DNA of 64,000 nucleotides from SOIA01 sp964346585 (GTDB lineage: Bacteria; Acidobacteriota; Aminicenantia; Aminicenantales; Aminicenantaceae): positions 3,367 through 67,366 of the forward strand of contig CAYFVQ010000015.1 in assembly GCA_964346585.1 (NCBI GenBank). The letters run 5' to 3'. The position numbers and the translations under genes were made by a program. A model generated the notes under the pieces. It saw only the letters and a program-made list of their open reading frames with translations, did not search any database and was not told the origin of the DNA. Below, piece by piece: positions 63,388 through 64,000 of the stretch (positions are counted from its first letter, which is position 1; each line of letters opens with the position of its first letter).

Positions 63388-63720
63388 ATGAAATATCTCA
63401 CACGACAGGAAGAACTCGTTCTCCTTTCGATCTTCCGTTTGAAGGAAAACGCTTATCTTATCTCTATCCAAGACCATCTTAATCGTTTCACAGGTAAGGA
63501 TTGGTCGATCAGTTCGGTTTACATCCCTTTAAGCCGGTTAGAAAAAAGAGGCTATTTAAAAACAAACATTGGCGATGTGACTGAGAAACGCGGGGGAAAG
63601 GCCATTAAGTACTATCAAGCGACAAAAATCGGCCTCAAAGCCCTGGCTGAGCTGGAAGCCATCAACGAGACCATGTGGAGGGGTGTTAAGGGATTAGCAG
63701 AGAAAGCTGAAAGTTCTTGA
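63388..63720 (+). CDS. PadR-family transcriptional regulator
   Basis: 110 residues, a paralogue of the PadR at 57091 (shared QEELVLLSIFRLKENAYLISI and WSISSVYIPLSRLEKRGYLK, then the GDVTEKRGGKAIKYYQAT wing). GGAG eight bases ahead of the ATG. Its operator sequence differs from the first PadR's, so the two probably do not cross-regulate. The permease gene begins eight bases downstream. Confidence 0.88.
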   Translation: MKYLTRQEELVLLSIFRLKENAYLISIQDHLNRFTGKDWSISSVYIPLSRLEKRGYLKTNIGDVTEKRGGKAIKYYQATKIGLKALAELEAINETMWRGVKGLAEKAESS

Positions 63721-63728
63721 ATTCTGCC

Positions 63729-64000
63729 ATGTCGAAAAAACCTCCAAGAATAGCCGCTTCCATTTTCAGATGGATTCTTCCTCCCATGGACCGAGACTAT
63801 CTATTGGGAGACTACGAAGAATCTTTTCAGAGAAAGCTGGAGGAGAAGAGCGCTGTATCGGCTTCGCTTTGGTATTGGGGCCAGTTGATTCATACAGCCC
63901 CCGAATATCTATTGGAGTCATTCTATTGGAGGCTCATCATGTTTAAAAACTATCTAAAAATCGCATTCAGAAACATGCATAGAGCGAATCTTTATTCGTT
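63729..64000 (+). CDS. MacB/FtsX-type ABC permease, N-terminal part (cut by window end)
   Basis: First 90 residues only. Permease-prefix segment (RIAASIFRWILPPMDRDYLLGDYEESF) followed by FKNYLKIAFRNMHRANLYS, the start of the first MacB module, matching the layout of the permease at 57420 (there FKITLRNIRKHMIHS). It shows a second PadR/permease pair within 7 kb. The rest lies outside the window. Confidence 0.8.
   Translation, partial: MSKKPPRIAASIFRWILPPMDRDYLLGDYEESFQRKLEEKSAVSASLWYWGQLIHTAPEYLLESFYWRLIMFKNYLKIAFRNMHRANLYS

Overview
The window looks like a chromosomal piece of a Gram-negative, moderately AT-rich bacterium. My best guess is the Acidobacteriota/Aminicenantota side of the tree. 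This rests on gene style only: PadR regulators paired with MacB-type permeases carrying an N-terminal permease-prefix segment, a DUF5916 outer-membrane-type protein, a CFI-box C-terminus, many secreted S9-type enzymes, and good sigma70-like promoters with Shine-Dalgarno sites. No rRNA and no intact tRNA was seen, so the placement is inference.

Layout. 1-15 kb is mixed metabolism: the tail of an AraC regulator with two operator-like palindromes ahead of a DUF5916 protein, an iron-sulfur-flavoprotein-like reductase, a CGNR-type regulator, a class V aminotransferase, a decayed IS3-type transposase, a secreted S9 peptidase, a FucI-like isomerase, a CDF metal transporter, a YkvI-like permease and a stand-alone GMP synthase ATP-pyrophosphatase. 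15.4-30 kb is a long plus-strand exopolysaccharide operon: Wza-like export protein, Wzc-like co-polymerase/tyrosine kinase, polymerase/ligase, flippase, five or six glycosyltransferases and two methyltransferases. 30.7-36.2 kb, on the minus strand, adds a WecA/TagO-type initiating transferase, a DegT aminotransferase, a PIG-L deacetylase, a WbqC-like protein, an HD-GYP c-di-GMP phosphodiesterase and an ExeA-like ATPase.

Two regions look like little-described systems. (1) 38.7-43.1 kb is a RiPP cluster: a transglutaminase-like B2 leader peptidase, a PqqD-type recognition protein, an HprK-like kinase fused to a radical SAM domain, a second radical SAM/SPASM enzyme, a 46-residue three-cysteine precursor peptide that was not listed among the supplied ORFs, and a nucleotidyltransferase. 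The leader keeps the Y-x2-P recognition spacing, but there is no lasso cyclase and the core has no acidic residue, so the product should not be a lasso peptide. (2) 46.2-54.5 kb is a tightly overlapping seven-gene minus-strand operon: YegS-type lipid kinase, a fusion of a membrane methyltransferase to a BtaA-like (DUF3419) aminocarboxypropyl transferase, a GNAT-like acyltransferase, a LysA-like PLP decarboxylase, a class II aldolase, and a LolCDE/MacB-type ABC permease and ATPase. It reads as synthesis and export of a homoserine-derived (betaine-like) lipid or a decarboxylated or acylated derivative.

54.7-64 kb holds a seven-repeat surface protein ending in a CFI-box, two PadR/permease pairs (the second cut by the window end), a ribbon-helix-helix protein with a double palindromic operator, an aspartyl-protease/PDZ protein and an AlkD-type DNA glycosylase. 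Two degenerate 3' halves of tRNA-Leu bracket about 5 kb here. Several small repeat families (a composite inverted repeat at 12.4, 36.2 and 43.3 kb, a GGGGCC hairpin repeat at 13.7 and 43.2 kb, and a REP-like doublet at 43.1 kb) sit between genes.
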